This document shows positions 17,027 to 26,082 of a DNA stretch of 64,000 nucleotides, piece by piece. Origin of the DNA: Methanomassiliicoccus sp. (lineage in GTDB: Archaea; Thermoplasmatota; Thermoplasmata; Methanomassiliicoccales; Methanomassiliicoccaceae); the NCBI GenBank assembly GCA_033485155.1, contig JAWQJJ010000006.1, positions 113,279-177,278 on the forward strand, read 5' to 3'. The translations under genes and the position numbers were made by a program. The number at the start of each line of letters is the position of its first letter. The first letter of the stretch is position 1. A model generated the notes under the pieces. It saw only the letters and a program-made list of their open reading frames with translations, did not search any database and had not been told where the DNA came from.

Positions 17027-18697
17027 ATGGCATATTCTCTAGGACAAAGCCAACCTATTATCGTGCTAAGAGAGGGCACTGAGCGGACCAAGAACAAGGA
17101 AGCTCAGGCCAATAACATCGCCGCTGCCCGCGCCATAGCTGACGCGGTACGCACCACCTTGGGACCGAAGGGCATGGACAAGATGCTGGTCGATTCCCTC
17201 GGCGATGTCGTCATCACCAACGATGGCGTGACCATCCTGAAGGAGATCGACGTCCAGCATCCCGCGGCCAAGATGGTCGTGGAGGTGGCCAAGACCCAGG
17301 ATTCCGAGTGCGGGGACGGCACGACCACCTCCGTGGTCATCGCCGGCGAGCTCCTGAAGCAGTCCGAGCAGCTTATCGACCACAACGTTCACCCGACCAT
17401 CATCGCCAACGGGTACAAGCTTGCGGCCGCCGAGGCCATCAGGATCCTCGAGAAGATCGCCGTGGACGCGAAGGGCAACGATGTTCTGAAGAGGGTCGCC
17501 AAGACCGCCATGACCGGCAAGTCCGTGGGTGGCCAGATCGACTACCTTTCCGAACTCGCGGTGAAGGCCGTTAAGGCCGTGGCCGAGGATTCCGACGGCA
17601 AGTGCAAGGTCGACGTGGAGAACATCAAGGTCGAGAAGAAGACCGGCATGACCGTAGCTGACACCGAGTTCATCAACGGCCTGGTCGTGGACAAGGAAAA
17701 GGTCCACCCCCGGATGCCTAAGGTCGTCAACAAGGCTAAGATCGCCATCATATCCTCCGCCCTGGAGATCAAGAAGACCGAGGTCGAGGCCAAGATCCAG
17801 ATCCGGGACCCCGCCGCCATGCAGCGCTTCCTGGACGAGGAGGAGTCCCAGCTGAAGGAGATGGTCGACAAGATCAAGTCCGTCGGCGCCAACGTCGTGT
17901 TCTGCCAGAAGGGCATGGATGACCTCGTGCAGCACTACCTGGCCAAGGCCGGTATCTACGCCTGCAGGAGGCTCAAGGAGTCGGACATGGAGAAGCTCGC
18001 CAAGGCTACCGGCGGCAACGTCGTGGGCAACCTGGACTCCATATCCAAGGCCGATCTGGGCTGCGCCGATTCGGTCGAGGAGCGCAAGATCGGTGAGGAG
18101 GAGATGACCTTCGTCACCGGCTGCAAGAACCCCAAGGCCGTCAGCATCATCATCAGGGGCGGCACCGAGCACGTCATTGACGAGGTCGAGCGCGCCCTGC
18201 ACGACGCCCTCCGCGTGGTCGGAGTGGCCATGGAGGACGGAAAGGTCGTCGCCGGCGGCGGTGCTCCCGAGATCGAGCTCGCCCTCAGGCTCGCCGACTA
18301 CGCCTCTACCGTGGGAGGCCGCGAGCAGCTGGCCATCGAAGCTTTCGCCGAAGCGATGGAGATCATCCCCTGGGCCCTGGCCGAGAACGCCGGTCTGGAC
18401 CCCATCGACCTGGTCATCAAGCTGAAGACCGCTCACGAGGGTAAGAAGAACGCCATGTACATGGGCATCGATCTGGAGACCGGCGAGCCGGCCAACATGA
18501 TGGACGCTAATGTCATCGAGCCCCTCAGGGTCAAGAAGCAGGCTGTCGAGTCCGCGACCGAGGTCGCCGGCATGATCCTCAGGATCGATGATGTCATCGC
18601 TTCCAAGAAGGGCCCTGGCCCCGGCGCCCCCGGAATGCCCGGCGCCGACAGGATGCCTCCAGGCGGAATGCCCGGCATGATGCCCGGCATGATGTAA
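17027..18697 (+). CDS. Thermosome subunit (group II chaperonin)
   Basis: 556 residues. Apical, intermediate and equatorial domains are complete. ATP-site motifs include [14 protein letters not shown] near residue 45, TNDGVTIL, and GDGTTTSVV (about 100), with [16 protein letters not shown] in the C-terminal equatorial half. The C-terminus is the usual flexible Gly-Met tail ([11 protein letters not shown]). It folds cytosolic proteins in a double ring of eight or nine subunits per ring. It stands alone in its transcript. Codon use is strongly biased, as expected for high expression. Confidence 0.97.
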   Translation: MAYSLGQSQPIIVLREGTERTKNKEAQANNIAAARAIADAVRTTLGPKGMDKMLVDSLGDVVITNDGVTILKEIDVQHPAAKMVVEVAKTQDSECGDGTTTSVVIAGELLKQSEQLIDHNVHPTIIANGYKLAAAEAIRILEKIAVDAKGNDVLKRVAKTAMTGKSVGGQIDYLSELAVKAVKAVAEDSDGKCKVDVENIKVEKKTGMTVADTEFINGLVVDKEKVHPRMPKVVNKAKIAIISSALEIKKTEVEAKIQIRDPAAMQRFLDEEESQLKEMVDKIKSVGANVVFCQKGMDDLVQHYLAKAGIYACRRLKESDMEKLAKATGGNVVGNLDSISKADLGCADSVEERKIGEEEMTFVTGCKNPKAVSIIIRGGTEHVIDEVERALHDALRVVGVAMEDGKVVAGGGAPEIELALRLADYASTVGGREQLAIEAFAEAMEIIPWALAENAGLDPIDLVIKLKTAHEGKKNAMYMGIDLETGEPANMMDANVIEPLRVKKQAVESATEVAGMILRIDDVIASKKGPGPGAPGMPGADRMPPGGMPGMMPGMM

Positions 18698-18849
18698 GGT
18701 CAGCACAGGCCAAACCTCCTTCGCAAACCCCTTACCATTACATTTTTTCATTATCCGCGGTCGTGCTCTTTCCTGATCAGTGCATCTCGCTTCGCTAGCT
18801 ACTAATATTCAGCCCTAAAATCCTCGGAAAAATCACTGGTTGGGATTCC

Positions 18850-20211
18850 ATGAACAAGATGACATCCGCGGCCGCGGTGCTGGTCGTCGGAATGCTCCTT
18901 GCCGGGATGCTGTTGATCCCGGCGGGAACGGTTTCGGCCTCCGCTTCGAGCCTCAAGGTCGGTGACCAGTGGGCCATGGGAAAGGAAGTAGACTATGGCT
19001 CCAACATCACCGCTAATGAGAACCAGCTCAATGACCTGCTAAGGAGCCAGGTCAATATGACCATAGACAAGCTGAAGGTCGACTCCAAGGTCGCCTACTA
19101 CGTGCTCTTCGAGGTCACTGGGGAAACTGAGACCACCTATTCCGTGACCGCCAAGATGGCCGTCCGTTTCGCTACCTCGGCCAATGTCGAGGTCACCGGA
19201 AGTATGCCGGTAGCCGGCTCGTACAGCGCGAGCGACAACCCCTTCGCCCCCTCTTCCACCGTGAACAAGGTGACCAAGACCATGACCGTCAGCCTCGATG
19301 AGAAGCTGGGTATGGTGCTCTCCGCCACCGCCATCGTCGAAAAGGCATCCAGAGCCATCACCAATATGACCTGGACATACAAGGGTGCGGCGAGCGTGGA
19401 GCTGGACGGCAAGAACATACCCGACGTCAACACCTCCGACGGTGTGCAGAGGATCAGCTACAAGAATTACGATGTGGGGATGGAGATGGTTGCCGGGATG
19501 AACCTATACATGGACTTCACACCCGCCCTTGACCTCCTCCAGATGCCGGTGAAGCAGGGTGAGACCTGGTACACCAACGCCAGCACAGCGACGGTCAGCG
19601 GTAGCATAAACGGCCACATCGACGCCCACGGCCTCACCGACGACCAAAAGGCCCTGATCTTCACCGAGGAACTAGCCAACGCCACAGGGGCCACGGACTT
19701 TCCGATCGACCTACGGAACCTCAACACCACCGACGGGAAGATATCTAACGGCCAGTTCGGGCCATACGAGTATAAAGTCGATCCGATGAAGATGCGCTGC
19801 CTCTACGGATACATTGTGCGCAACGTCGATGACGTGGACAAGCAATACATGATTATCCAGGTCAACGACGGCGCGAAGTTCCTGTACTCGCCCGATGCCG
19901 CCCTCATGTCGGGCATGTATCTGTCGTTGGACGACACCCAGATCCCGGACCTTCCCGAGGGCACAGACTATATCATGACCATCCTCGGCAACCAGGTGAA
20001 CCTCGAGCCCGTTGATGCGCAGACCGCCAGCAACAACATCGCCTCGATAGAGTCGTACACCAACAAGCTGACCTCAGACGTCGATGACTCGGGGTTCAAC
20101 ATATCCGACTTCTTTTTCAAAGCTCCTTTCCTCGGGACCTTCTTCGGCATCATCGCAGTGATCTCGGTTGGCGTGATAGTGTTCTTCGCAGTGAGGCCCC
20201 GAAAACCGTAG
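18850..20211 (+). CDS. Surface-anchored protein of unknown function, copy 1
   Basis: 453 residues. An N-terminal signal peptide (AAVLVVGMLLAGMLLIPAG, ending around VSASAS) is followed by a large polar beta-rich ectodomain with many N-x-S/T sequons, one C-terminal membrane helix (FLGTFFGIIAVISVGVIVFF) and the basic tail RPRKP. This is the topology of a type I surface protein. I do not recognise the family. It has only one cysteine in the whole chain. It is the tandem paralog of the gene at 20367, with which it shares the segment GSYSASDNPFAPSSTVNK and ends of similar length. It ends in TAG. Confidence 0.85.
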   Translation: MNKMTSAAAVLVVGMLLAGMLLIPAGTVSASASSLKVGDQWAMGKEVDYGSNITANENQLNDLLRSQVNMTIDKLKVDSKVAYYVLFEVTGETETTYSVTAKMAVRFATSANVEVTGSMPVAGSYSASDNPFAPSSTVNKVTKTMTVSLDEKLGMVLSATAIVEKASRAITNMTWTYKGAASVELDGKNIPDVNTSDGVQRISYKNYDVGMEMVAGMNLYMDFTPALDLLQMPVKQGETWYTNASTATVSGSINGHIDAHGLTDDQKALIFTEELANATGATDFPIDLRNLNTTDGKISNGQFGPYEYKVDPMKMRCLYGYIVRNVDDVDKQYMIIQVNDGAKFLYSPDAALMSGMYLSLDDTQIPDLPEGTDYIMTILGNQVNLEPVDAQTASNNIASIESYTNKLTSDVDDSGFNISDFFFKAPFLGTFFGIIAVISVGVIVFFAVRPRKP

Positions 20212-20366
20212 ACCCATAAACCTATTATCTTCCCTTTTTTTCTTTTATACGAACACCAGTCATGCTTCACTGGACGATAATGGCCGTGCTGCATTCGGTC
20301 TTTTACCTACCGCTATTTACTAATATGCAGTCCATTATTATCAAAATAGATATTTGGTGGGATTAA

Positions 20367-21734
20367 ATGAAAAAAATCACATCAGCGGCCGCGGTGCTGG
20401 TCGTCATGTTGTTACTCGCTGGGATGCTGTTGGTCCCGGTGGGTACGGTTTCGGCATCCACCTCGTGCCTCAAGGTCGGTGACCAGTGGGCCATGGGAAA
20501 AGAGATCGATCTTGGCTCCATGATCACTGAAAACAAGAGCTCGATTAACGACCTTCTCAAGAGCCAGGCTAACCTGACCATCGATAAGTTAAATGTCGAT
20601 TCGAAGGCCAATTACTGTGCGTTGATCGAGGTGACCGGGGAGAACGAGACCGCCTACACGATCTTCGCCAAGACGGCCGTTCATATCACCACTTCCGCCA
20701 CCGTGGTTGTAAGCGGGAACGTGCCGGTAGCCGGCTCGTACAGCGCGAGCGACAACCCCTTCGCCCCCTCTTCCACCGTGAACAAGGAGGCCAAGACCAT
20801 GTGCGCATGTTTTGAGGAGAATCTGTGCATGGTGCTATCGGCCAATATCACCTTGGAGAAGTCCTCGATGGCCATTTCCAAGATGGACGTGGCTGGCAGG
20901 TTCGCGGGCTGCATGGAGCTGGATGCCAAGAACGTCCCCATCATAAACACGACCGACGGCAATGTGGCCATTTGCTACAAGGACTTTGATATCGGAGGAA
21001 ACATCGCCATGGGGGTGCGGATGAACATAGTGTTCAATCCAGCTCTGGATCTCTTGCAACCGCCTGTGGAGAAGGGTGAGACCTGGTACACCAACGCTAG
21101 CACAGCTACGGTCACAGGATGCGTCAACGGGCGCATCTGCACTCACGGGCTGACCGAAGACCAGAAAACCGAAATGATCTCAATGGGATTGAAAGCCGTT
21201 ACGGGTATGGATGATCTACCGTTCGATCCGTCGATGGTATTCGATCATTGCTTCCCTGCCGGTGGCGTCGGGTTCGGACCATACGAGTTCACCATCCCCT
21301 CAATGAAGATGCACTGCCTTGATGAGAGCATCGTGAGGAACGTCAATTGCCAGGACAAGGAGTACCTGATCATCCAGGTCAACGACGGCGCGAAGTTACT
21401 GTACTCCCCAGACCTTGGCTTCTGGGCCGGGGCATACCTTATGGTGGACAACGATATGATCTGTCACTGGCTGGAAGGTACTGACTATTTCACGGCCTTC
21501 CAGAATAAGAATGTCGATCTGGAGCCGGAGGATACAGGGGTCGCCGCCAGCGATATAGCATCCATCAATGACAATACCACCAGGCTGACCGACGATGTCA
21601 ACGGAGCGGGTTATAACATAACCGACTTTTTCCTCAAGGCCCCGTATGCTGGCATGTTCTATGCCATCGCCATCATGGCTGCGGTCTCCGTCGCAGTTGT
21701 GGCGTTCGTCATGATAAGGCCCCGAAAAGAGTAG
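20367..21734 (+). CDS. Cysteine-rich surface-anchored paralog, copy 2
   Basis: 455 residues, with the same signal peptide, ectodomain layout, C-terminal helix and RPRKE tail as the preceding gene. It contains 13 cysteines against one in copy 1, including the cluster MCACFEENLC, a GCVNGRIC pair and MHCLDESIVRNVNC. Aligned positions in copy 1 are mostly S, Y, V, T or G. So many gained cysteines outside the membrane imply disulfide bonds or a metal or haem site, although CxxCH is absent. It has its own A/T-rich upstream region (near 20320-20350). The function is unknown; the duplication is certain. Confidence 0.85.
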   Translation: MKKITSAAAVLVVMLLLAGMLLVPVGTVSASTSCLKVGDQWAMGKEIDLGSMITENKSSINDLLKSQANLTIDKLNVDSKANYCALIEVTGENETAYTIFAKTAVHITTSATVVVSGNVPVAGSYSASDNPFAPSSTVNKEAKTMCACFEENLCMVLSANITLEKSSMAISKMDVAGRFAGCMELDAKNVPIINTTDGNVAICYKDFDIGGNIAMGVRMNIVFNPALDLLQPPVEKGETWYTNASTATVTGCVNGRICTHGLTEDQKTEMISMGLKAVTGMDDLPFDPSMVFDHCFPAGGVGFGPYEFTIPSMKMHCLDESIVRNVNCQDKEYLIIQVNDGAKLLYSPDLGFWAGAYLMVDNDMICHWLEGTDYFTAFQNKNVDLEPEDTGVAASDIASINDNTTRLTDDVNGAGYNITDFFLKAPYAGMFYAIAIMAAVSVAVVAFVMIRPRKE

Positions 21735-22052
21735 GCTGCAAACCTCTTCCTCAATCCCTCTTTTCCATTTTACCATGGTCCGGGAATTCATCGTCGTTTT
21801 GCCGCTGAGCCCATTCGGGCGACAGCCTCGTGGGAGAGCAGAACCGTTTCGGTTCACTGCCCCATGATCGGGCCCTCCTTCGGTGTATATTTATCCACTG
21901 ATTACGATCTCAAAGTGGTCGGATTATGGATTTAATAACGAGAATACAGGTTTGCTATGAGACATTAGCCAGTATTATATTAGTATCATACAATATATAA
22001 GAAAAAGGTGATAGTAAAAGATAAAAAATAGGTAACGTTATAAGTTTAACTT
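21735..22052. other. Intergenic region, AT-rich in its second half
   Basis: No coding frame is convincing. From about 21890 the composition turns A/T-rich, and it stays so up to the recombinase genes apart from the OB-fold coding sequence. This may mark the left side of an acquired segment. No terminal repeats could be confirmed by eye. Confidence 0.4.
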
Positions 22053-22469
22053 TTATAGCTTCTCAATTTTACCCTTCTTGCCCTTGGATATGTCCGTTCC
22101 GAAATCGGTCTTCTTGACATAGCAGTCGGTCAGGGTGAGCTGTGTCCCAATCTCGAGGTCCATGTTCTCGGGGAGCTCGACATCCTCATCCCACAGCGTA
22201 AGGCGGCAGTTTCCGGAATCATCCTCGATGTCTAGGTTCCTGACCCTGCCCTGCCCGCCGGTCCTCTTGTTGAACGTTTTGGCCTCGTTTATCTTGGTGA
22301 CCCTGACCACCGCGGAGACCTCCTCCCGGTCCTTGATGTCCGATATCTTCTTTGCAACCATCTTGATCCCTCTGTCCTCCAGAACCAAACGGCGGATGGT
22401 AATGTCGTCCACCAGGCCACCGAACTCTTCTCGGAGCCTTGCCATCTTGGATTCTGGGCTTTCGTTCAT
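22053..22469 (-). CDS. RPA-like OB-fold nucleic-acid-binding protein
   Basis: 138 residues with one OB fold (about 40-135): SDIKDREEVSAVVRVTKI, the basic FNKRTGGQGRVRNLDIEDDSG and CRLTLWDEDVELPENMDLEIG follow the pattern of archaeal single-stranded DNA-binding/RPA domains. The N-terminal 35 residues form a helix (MARLREEFGGLVDDITIRRLV) resembling the start of archaeal RPA-like proteins. It is much shorter than multi-domain RPA, so it may be an accessory SSB. It lies in an A/T-rich setting beside recombinases, transcribed away from them. Confidence 0.8.
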   Translation of the reverse strand: MNESPESKMARLREEFGGLVDDITIRRLVLEDRGIKMVAKKISDIKDREEVSAVVRVTKINEAKTFNKRTGGQGRVRNLDIEDDSGNCRLTLWDEDVELPENMDLEIGTQLTLTDCYVKKTDFGTDISKGKKGKIEKL

Positions 22470-22682
22470 ATATGAAGCGATTGAGGACTAGCCTTTAAAC
22501 CATTGTGTACGGCAATAGCTAATAATGTATTGCAAGTAAAGATAACAGCTTAAATAATTAATTAACACCAAAAGATGCACGTATTTGCTCGTCGAGGTGA
22601 CAGGAAATCTTATTCGTAGATAACCGATTCAAGACTGGGATGCACCTGGGGCCGGCCCGGGCATGATGGGAGTGCCGTTCTA

Positions 22683-23510
22683 TTGCGCGCAGCGTTGTAT
22701 GCCAGAGTATCGACGGATGATCAGGCGAGAGAGGGCTATAGCATTCCGGCTCAGCTAAAGCGTCTCAACGCTTTTTGCAAGGCCAAGGGCTGGGATGTGA
22801 CCTCAGAGTATGTAGACGAAGGGTATTCCGGGCGGGATGTCAACCGACCACGTTACCAGCGCATGATGGCCGATCGAGAGGCGTGGGATGTCCTTCTTGT
22901 CCTCAAGATGGACCGTATCCACCGTAACTCGAGAAACTTCACCCAGATGATGGACGACCTGAACGTGTGGAATAAGCAGTTCAGTTCCATGCAGGAAAAG
23001 TTCGACACCACCTCGGCGATGGGGCGCTTCGTCATGGACATCATACAGAGGATCGCCCAGCTTGAATCGGAGCAGATCGGGGAACGGGTCAAGGTCGGCA
23101 TGGTCCAGAAGGCCAAGAAATGCTCAGGCCACTTGGGAAGCCCCGACCCGTACGGCTACGAGATCGTGCAGGGCGAGCTCAAGGCGGTGGACCACGAGGC
23201 CGGAGTGGTCCCTTTCATCTATCATAGCTATGCCAACGGGACGTCGCTCGAGGACATAGCCCGAAGGCTCAACGGCCTCGGGATCCCGGCTAAGAAGGGA
23301 GGCCGATGGAGCAAGCAGGCGGTGAGCGGGGTGCTGCGCAATCCGGTGTATTGCGGTTACATACGATGGGATGGGCAGCTGATCCCTCTGAGCCATCCCA
23401 CGCTCGTCTCCACAGGTTCATACAATCTGGTCCAGGATATGATGGAGGAGCGCCGGAGGAACGGTCTGGGAGCACATCACCGGCTGGTGGAGGCGACCTC
23501 CGATGACTAG
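22683..23510 (+). CDS. Serine recombinase, first of a tandem pair
   Basis: 275 residues. The resolvase domain has catalytic Ser10 (YARVSTDDQ), the LVLKMDRIHRNSRNF arginine motif and QLESEQIGERVK; the Recombinase domain (about 150-250) has YGYEI and GRWSKQAVSGVLRNPVYCGYIRWDG. The usual zinc ribbon and coiled coil of large serine integrases are missing, so it is short. The start is a TTG at 22683; no better in-frame ATG exists upstream. It ends in TAG and overlaps the next recombinase by eight bases. It should invert, excise or integrate DNA; the sites are unknown. Confidence 0.88.
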   Translation: MRAALYARVSTDDQAREGYSIPAQLKRLNAFCKAKGWDVTSEYVDEGYSGRDVNRPRYQRMMADREAWDVLLVLKMDRIHRNSRNFTQMMDDLNVWNKQFSSMQEKFDTTSAMGRFVMDIIQRIAQLESEQIGERVKVGMVQKAKKCSGHLGSPDPYGYEIVQGELKAVDHEAGVVPFIYHSYANGTSLEDIARRLNGLGIPAKKGGRWSKQAVSGVLRNPVYCGYIRWDGQLIPLSHPTLVSTGSYNLVQDMMEERRRNGLGAHHRLVEATSDD

Positions 23511-24330
23511 GGCGGCGATTTACATCCGGGTATCCACGGAGGAGCAGGCCGAGGAAGGCTATTCCCTCGAGGCCCAGCGGGATCGCCTGGTCGCCTACTG
23601 CGAGGCGCAAGGCTGGGACATCGCCGATGTCTATGCCGACCGTGGACACACCGGCCGGAAGATCAGCAACCGCGACGAGTACAAACGGATGCTGGCCGAG
23701 AAGGACAGATGGGACAACATCCTGGTCATGAAGATGGATCGTATCCACCGCAACTCGAAGAACTTCATGATCATGATGGAAGAGCTGGAAAAGTGGGACA
23801 AGAAGTTCACCTCAATGCAGGAAGAGCTGGATACTTCCACCTCCATCGGCCGTTTCGTCGTGGACATGATCCAGAGGATCGCCCAGCTTGAATCGGAGCA
23901 GATCGGGGAGCGGACGTACATGGGCATGGCCCAAAAGGCCGAGTCTGGGGGGCTCCTGGGGTTCAACCCACCCTTTGGATACGGTATCGAGAACAACGAC
24001 CTTGTGGTCAAGGACGAAGAGGCCGCGGTGGTGCGCGAGATGTTCGACTCTTACTGCTCCGGGCTGTCCATGAACTCCATCGCCCAGTCCCTGAACGGAC
24101 GGGGGGTCTTCACTCGTCGGGGGGCCCGCTGGACCCTCTACTCGATACGGCAGATCCTTCACAACCCCGCCTATGCTGGGTACCGCAGGTGGGACGGATA
24201 CCTGGTGAGGAGCGGGCACGCCTCCATCATCGGCCTGGAGACCTATAATCGGGTCCAGGAGCTCGCCGCCTCGAGGACCCGCGACCCCCGGAAGCGTGGA
24301 CGTAGGGTCCTGACCCCTGAAGATGCCTAA
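23503..24330 (+). CDS. Serine recombinase, second of a tandem pair
   Basis: 275 residues with the same architecture as its neighbour: catalytic Ser11 (YIRVSTEEQ), VMKMDRIHRNSKNF, QLESEQIGERTY and a Recombinase domain with GARWTLYSIRQILHNPAYAGYRRWDG. All catalytic motifs are intact. It is clearly paralogous and of identical length to the first gene; a stretch near AQLESEQIGE is nearly identical at the DNA level. The eight-base overlap implies coupled, roughly equal synthesis, as for a heteromeric enzyme. It has no zinc ribbon or long coiled coil. Confidence 0.88.
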   Translation: MTRAAIYIRVSTEEQAEEGYSLEAQRDRLVAYCEAQGWDIADVYADRGHTGRKISNRDEYKRMLAEKDRWDNILVMKMDRIHRNSKNFMIMMEELEKWDKKFTSMQEELDTSTSIGRFVVDMIQRIAQLESEQIGERTYMGMAQKAESGGLLGFNPPFGYGIENNDLVVKDEEAAVVREMFDSYCSGLSMNSIAQSLNGRGVFTRRGARWTLYSIRQILHNPAYAGYRRWDGYLVRSGHASIIGLETYNRVQELAASRTRDPRKRGRRVLTPEDA

Positions 24331-24363
24331 TGTTTTTTGATATGGCACTCAATATGCTTAACC

Positions 24364-25161
24364 ATGCCAGACCGATGGACCCTTCCGGACCGGGATTCCG
24401 CACTATCTTGGTGCGCGAGGAGGAATGAACAGGGCATACGTTGTATAATCGACATCCTGGGCCGGTATAATCAGGATGAGGAGAGGGCCCGCCAGTCCCA
24501 CGATGCGTACCTAGCCCTGGCGAACGAAATCGTTAGCCGCCGCCTCAAGGCATCTCTTTCAGTCAAACCATCGACATTCGGGGGGACCGTCGGGCGGCAG
24601 TTCACCAAGGCGCTCGTCGGCAGCCTGTGCGAGAAGGCAGCTGATCTCGGTGTTCCTATAGAGTTAGACATGGAGGGGCAGCGTATGGTCGATTTGACCT
24701 TGGAATTGGCCGAGGACTGCGCCCATTCCGCCATTAAGCCCACCGTCGCCCTGCAGGCATATCTCAACCGCACCCCGCAGGACATCGAGCGTATGATCGA
24801 TTCTGGGGTCAGAGTGAGGTTGGTGAAGGGGGCGTACACCGGCGACATCCGCGATTTCACGACCATCTGCGAGGTATACAAGGACCTAATTGAGCTGATA
24901 ATCTCCAGGGACGTCCCGTTCTGTGTAGCCACCCACGACGCGGACCTCATCGAATGGGCACAACAAAGGTTCCATGACCGCGACATGATGGAATTCAGCT
25001 TCCTCAAGGGCCTGTCCGACCAGACCAAGGTACATCTGGTGTCCGATGGTTGGAAGGTCTCGGAGTATGTCCCTTACGGGGCGAACAAGGAAGGTTATGA
25101 AGCCCGCAGGAAGACCTACCTGAGAACACTGGATGAACTCGGAAGAGTCCCTGCCCCATGA
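24364..25161 (+). CDS. Proline dehydrogenase-like protein
   Basis: 265 residues from the ATG at 24364; an earlier in-frame start at 24337 would add nine residues. The TIM-barrel proline dehydrogenase signatures are present: VRLVKGAYTGDI (canonical RLVKGAYW), FCVATHDADLIEWAQ and EYVPYGANKEGYEARRKTYL. The last gives the proline-binding RR pair. The family oxidises proline to pyrroline-5-carboxylate with FAD, passing electrons to a quinone or other acceptor. No P5C dehydrogenase is adjacent. It is a normal-looking core gene directly behind the recombinases, so the recombinase pair may have been inserted upstream of it. Confidence 0.85.
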   Translation: MPDRWTLPDRDSALSWCARRNEQGIRCIIDILGRYNQDEERARQSHDAYLALANEIVSRRLKASLSVKPSTFGGTVGRQFTKALVGSLCEKAADLGVPIELDMEGQRMVDLTLELAEDCAHSAIKPTVALQAYLNRTPQDIERMIDSGVRVRLVKGAYTGDIRDFTTICEVYKDLIELIISRDVPFCVATHDADLIEWAQQRFHDRDMMEFSFLKGLSDQTKVHLVSDGWKVSEYVPYGANKEGYEARRKTYLRTLDELGRVPAP

Positions 25162-25385
25162 TACATCCGTGGCATACCTTTTTCTATAATGAATTGCCGA
25201 TTAAGCTCTAAGTCCGTCGATGCCCTTAGCCTAGCACCGGTGGGGACATGTCTAGGAGGAGGGCATGATTCCTATCATAATGATTGCATAAATAGAGCCG
25301 ATGGAGTAAATTCCTAATCGCATTGATAATGTATTAACAGACTATATGGATAATAATAGCTTTAATATTTCAAGCTCATACAGGA

Positions 25386-25490
25386 GGCGGGAATCCTTGG
25401 TGACAAGGGGACCTGACTTCAGAGGAGGAGAAGCCGATTAGACGGCGAGGGAAGGGAAGCAAGGGCGACCGAGCTTCTCCATCGCACGTC
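25386..25490 (+). ncRNA. Candidate structured 5' leader RNA
   Basis: This lies between a probable promoter (tttaatattt, about 25361) and the ribosome site GGAGG at 25519-25523 of the membrane protein gene. It can form a CCTTG-GTGA-CAAGG hairpin (25395-25408) with a GNRA tetraloop, and a long-range 8-bp stem GGAGAAGC/GCTTCTCC (25427-25434 with 25473-25480). A GCCG/CGGC hairpin (25433-25436 with 25443-25446) uses two of the same bases, so the two structures compete. It matches no riboswitch class I know. The rest of the 25162-25530 gap holds nothing else recognisable. The structures are seen; regulation is inferred. Confidence 0.4.
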
Positions 25491-25530
25491 CGGCTCAAAC
25501 AGTAACTGAGGGAAAAAAGGAGGAAAAAAA

Positions 25531-26082
25531 ATGGCAGAAGAATCGAATGTGCATGCGAAAGTGGCGATGGCCGATGTGGCTGGACTGTTCCTCATCGGGT
25601 TCTTCGTCCTATTGGTCGGATGCTACGGATTGAAGCTGATGGACACTCTCGATGTGGTTGTGGCGATCTCCATCCCAGTAGGTATTGTCGCCCTTCTCGT
25701 CACATTGATGATGTATCTGAACGAGAATGTCCTAGGAACTGGAATATTTGCTCCGCTGGCAATATTCTTCTTATCGGTTGGTGTGATACCCACAAGCGTC
25801 AGTGGCGCCCTGTTTATGGTCACCATTGGCATCATCATCGGGGTTGACGCTATCGTTGCCCTTAGCCAGCCGGTTAAGACGCTTCCGATCCACCTGGGAA
25901 TCGCAACAATCGCATTCTTTGCGACCGCTGCGTTCTACAACGACACTAGCCTTGAGGCGGCGAGATATCTCTTCGGTATCCTGTGGTTCGTGCTCGGCCT
26001 GTACTCGTTCTATATGGCGGCGGGCATAATGCTGCTGGTACTGAAGGGCAAGCAGGTTCTCCCGTTGCTCATCAAAGCTTAA
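25531..26082 (+). CDS. Small polytopic membrane protein
   Basis: 183 residues with six predicted membrane helices separated by very short loops; few charged residues lie outside the termini. The pattern is reminiscent of AmiS/UreI or GPR1/FUN34/SatP small-solute channels, but the NPxPLGL motif of SatP is absent and I cannot assign it. A strong Shine-Dalgarno (GGAGG, 25519-25523) precedes the ATG by seven bases. The 5' leader appears structured, so expression may be controlled by a small molecule. It is monocistronic. Confidence 0.75.
   Translation: MAEESNVHAKVAMADVAGLFLIGFFVLLVGCYGLKLMDTLDVVVAISIPVGIVALLVTLMMYLNENVLGTGIFAPLAIFFLSVGVIPTSVSGALFMVTIGIIIGVDAIVALSQPVKTLPIHLGIATIAFFATAAFYNDTSLEAARYLFGILWFVLGLYSFYMAAGIMLLVLKGKQVLPLLIKA

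Noticed and set aside
17066..18751. 561-residue open frame on the minus strand across the thermosome gene
   Set aside because: Mirror of a GC-rich, codon-biased gene; its composition is repetitive LGVDH-type and matches no family.
22500..22690. Recombinase attachment sites
   Set aside because: No convincing short direct repeat pair flanking the recombinase genes could be seen by eye.
25471..25500. ATCGCACGTCCGGCTC looks like the 3' half of a group II intron domain V
   Set aside because: The 5' half of domain V is missing, no reverse transcriptase is nearby and no domain VI branch is visible; treated as part of a leader RNA.
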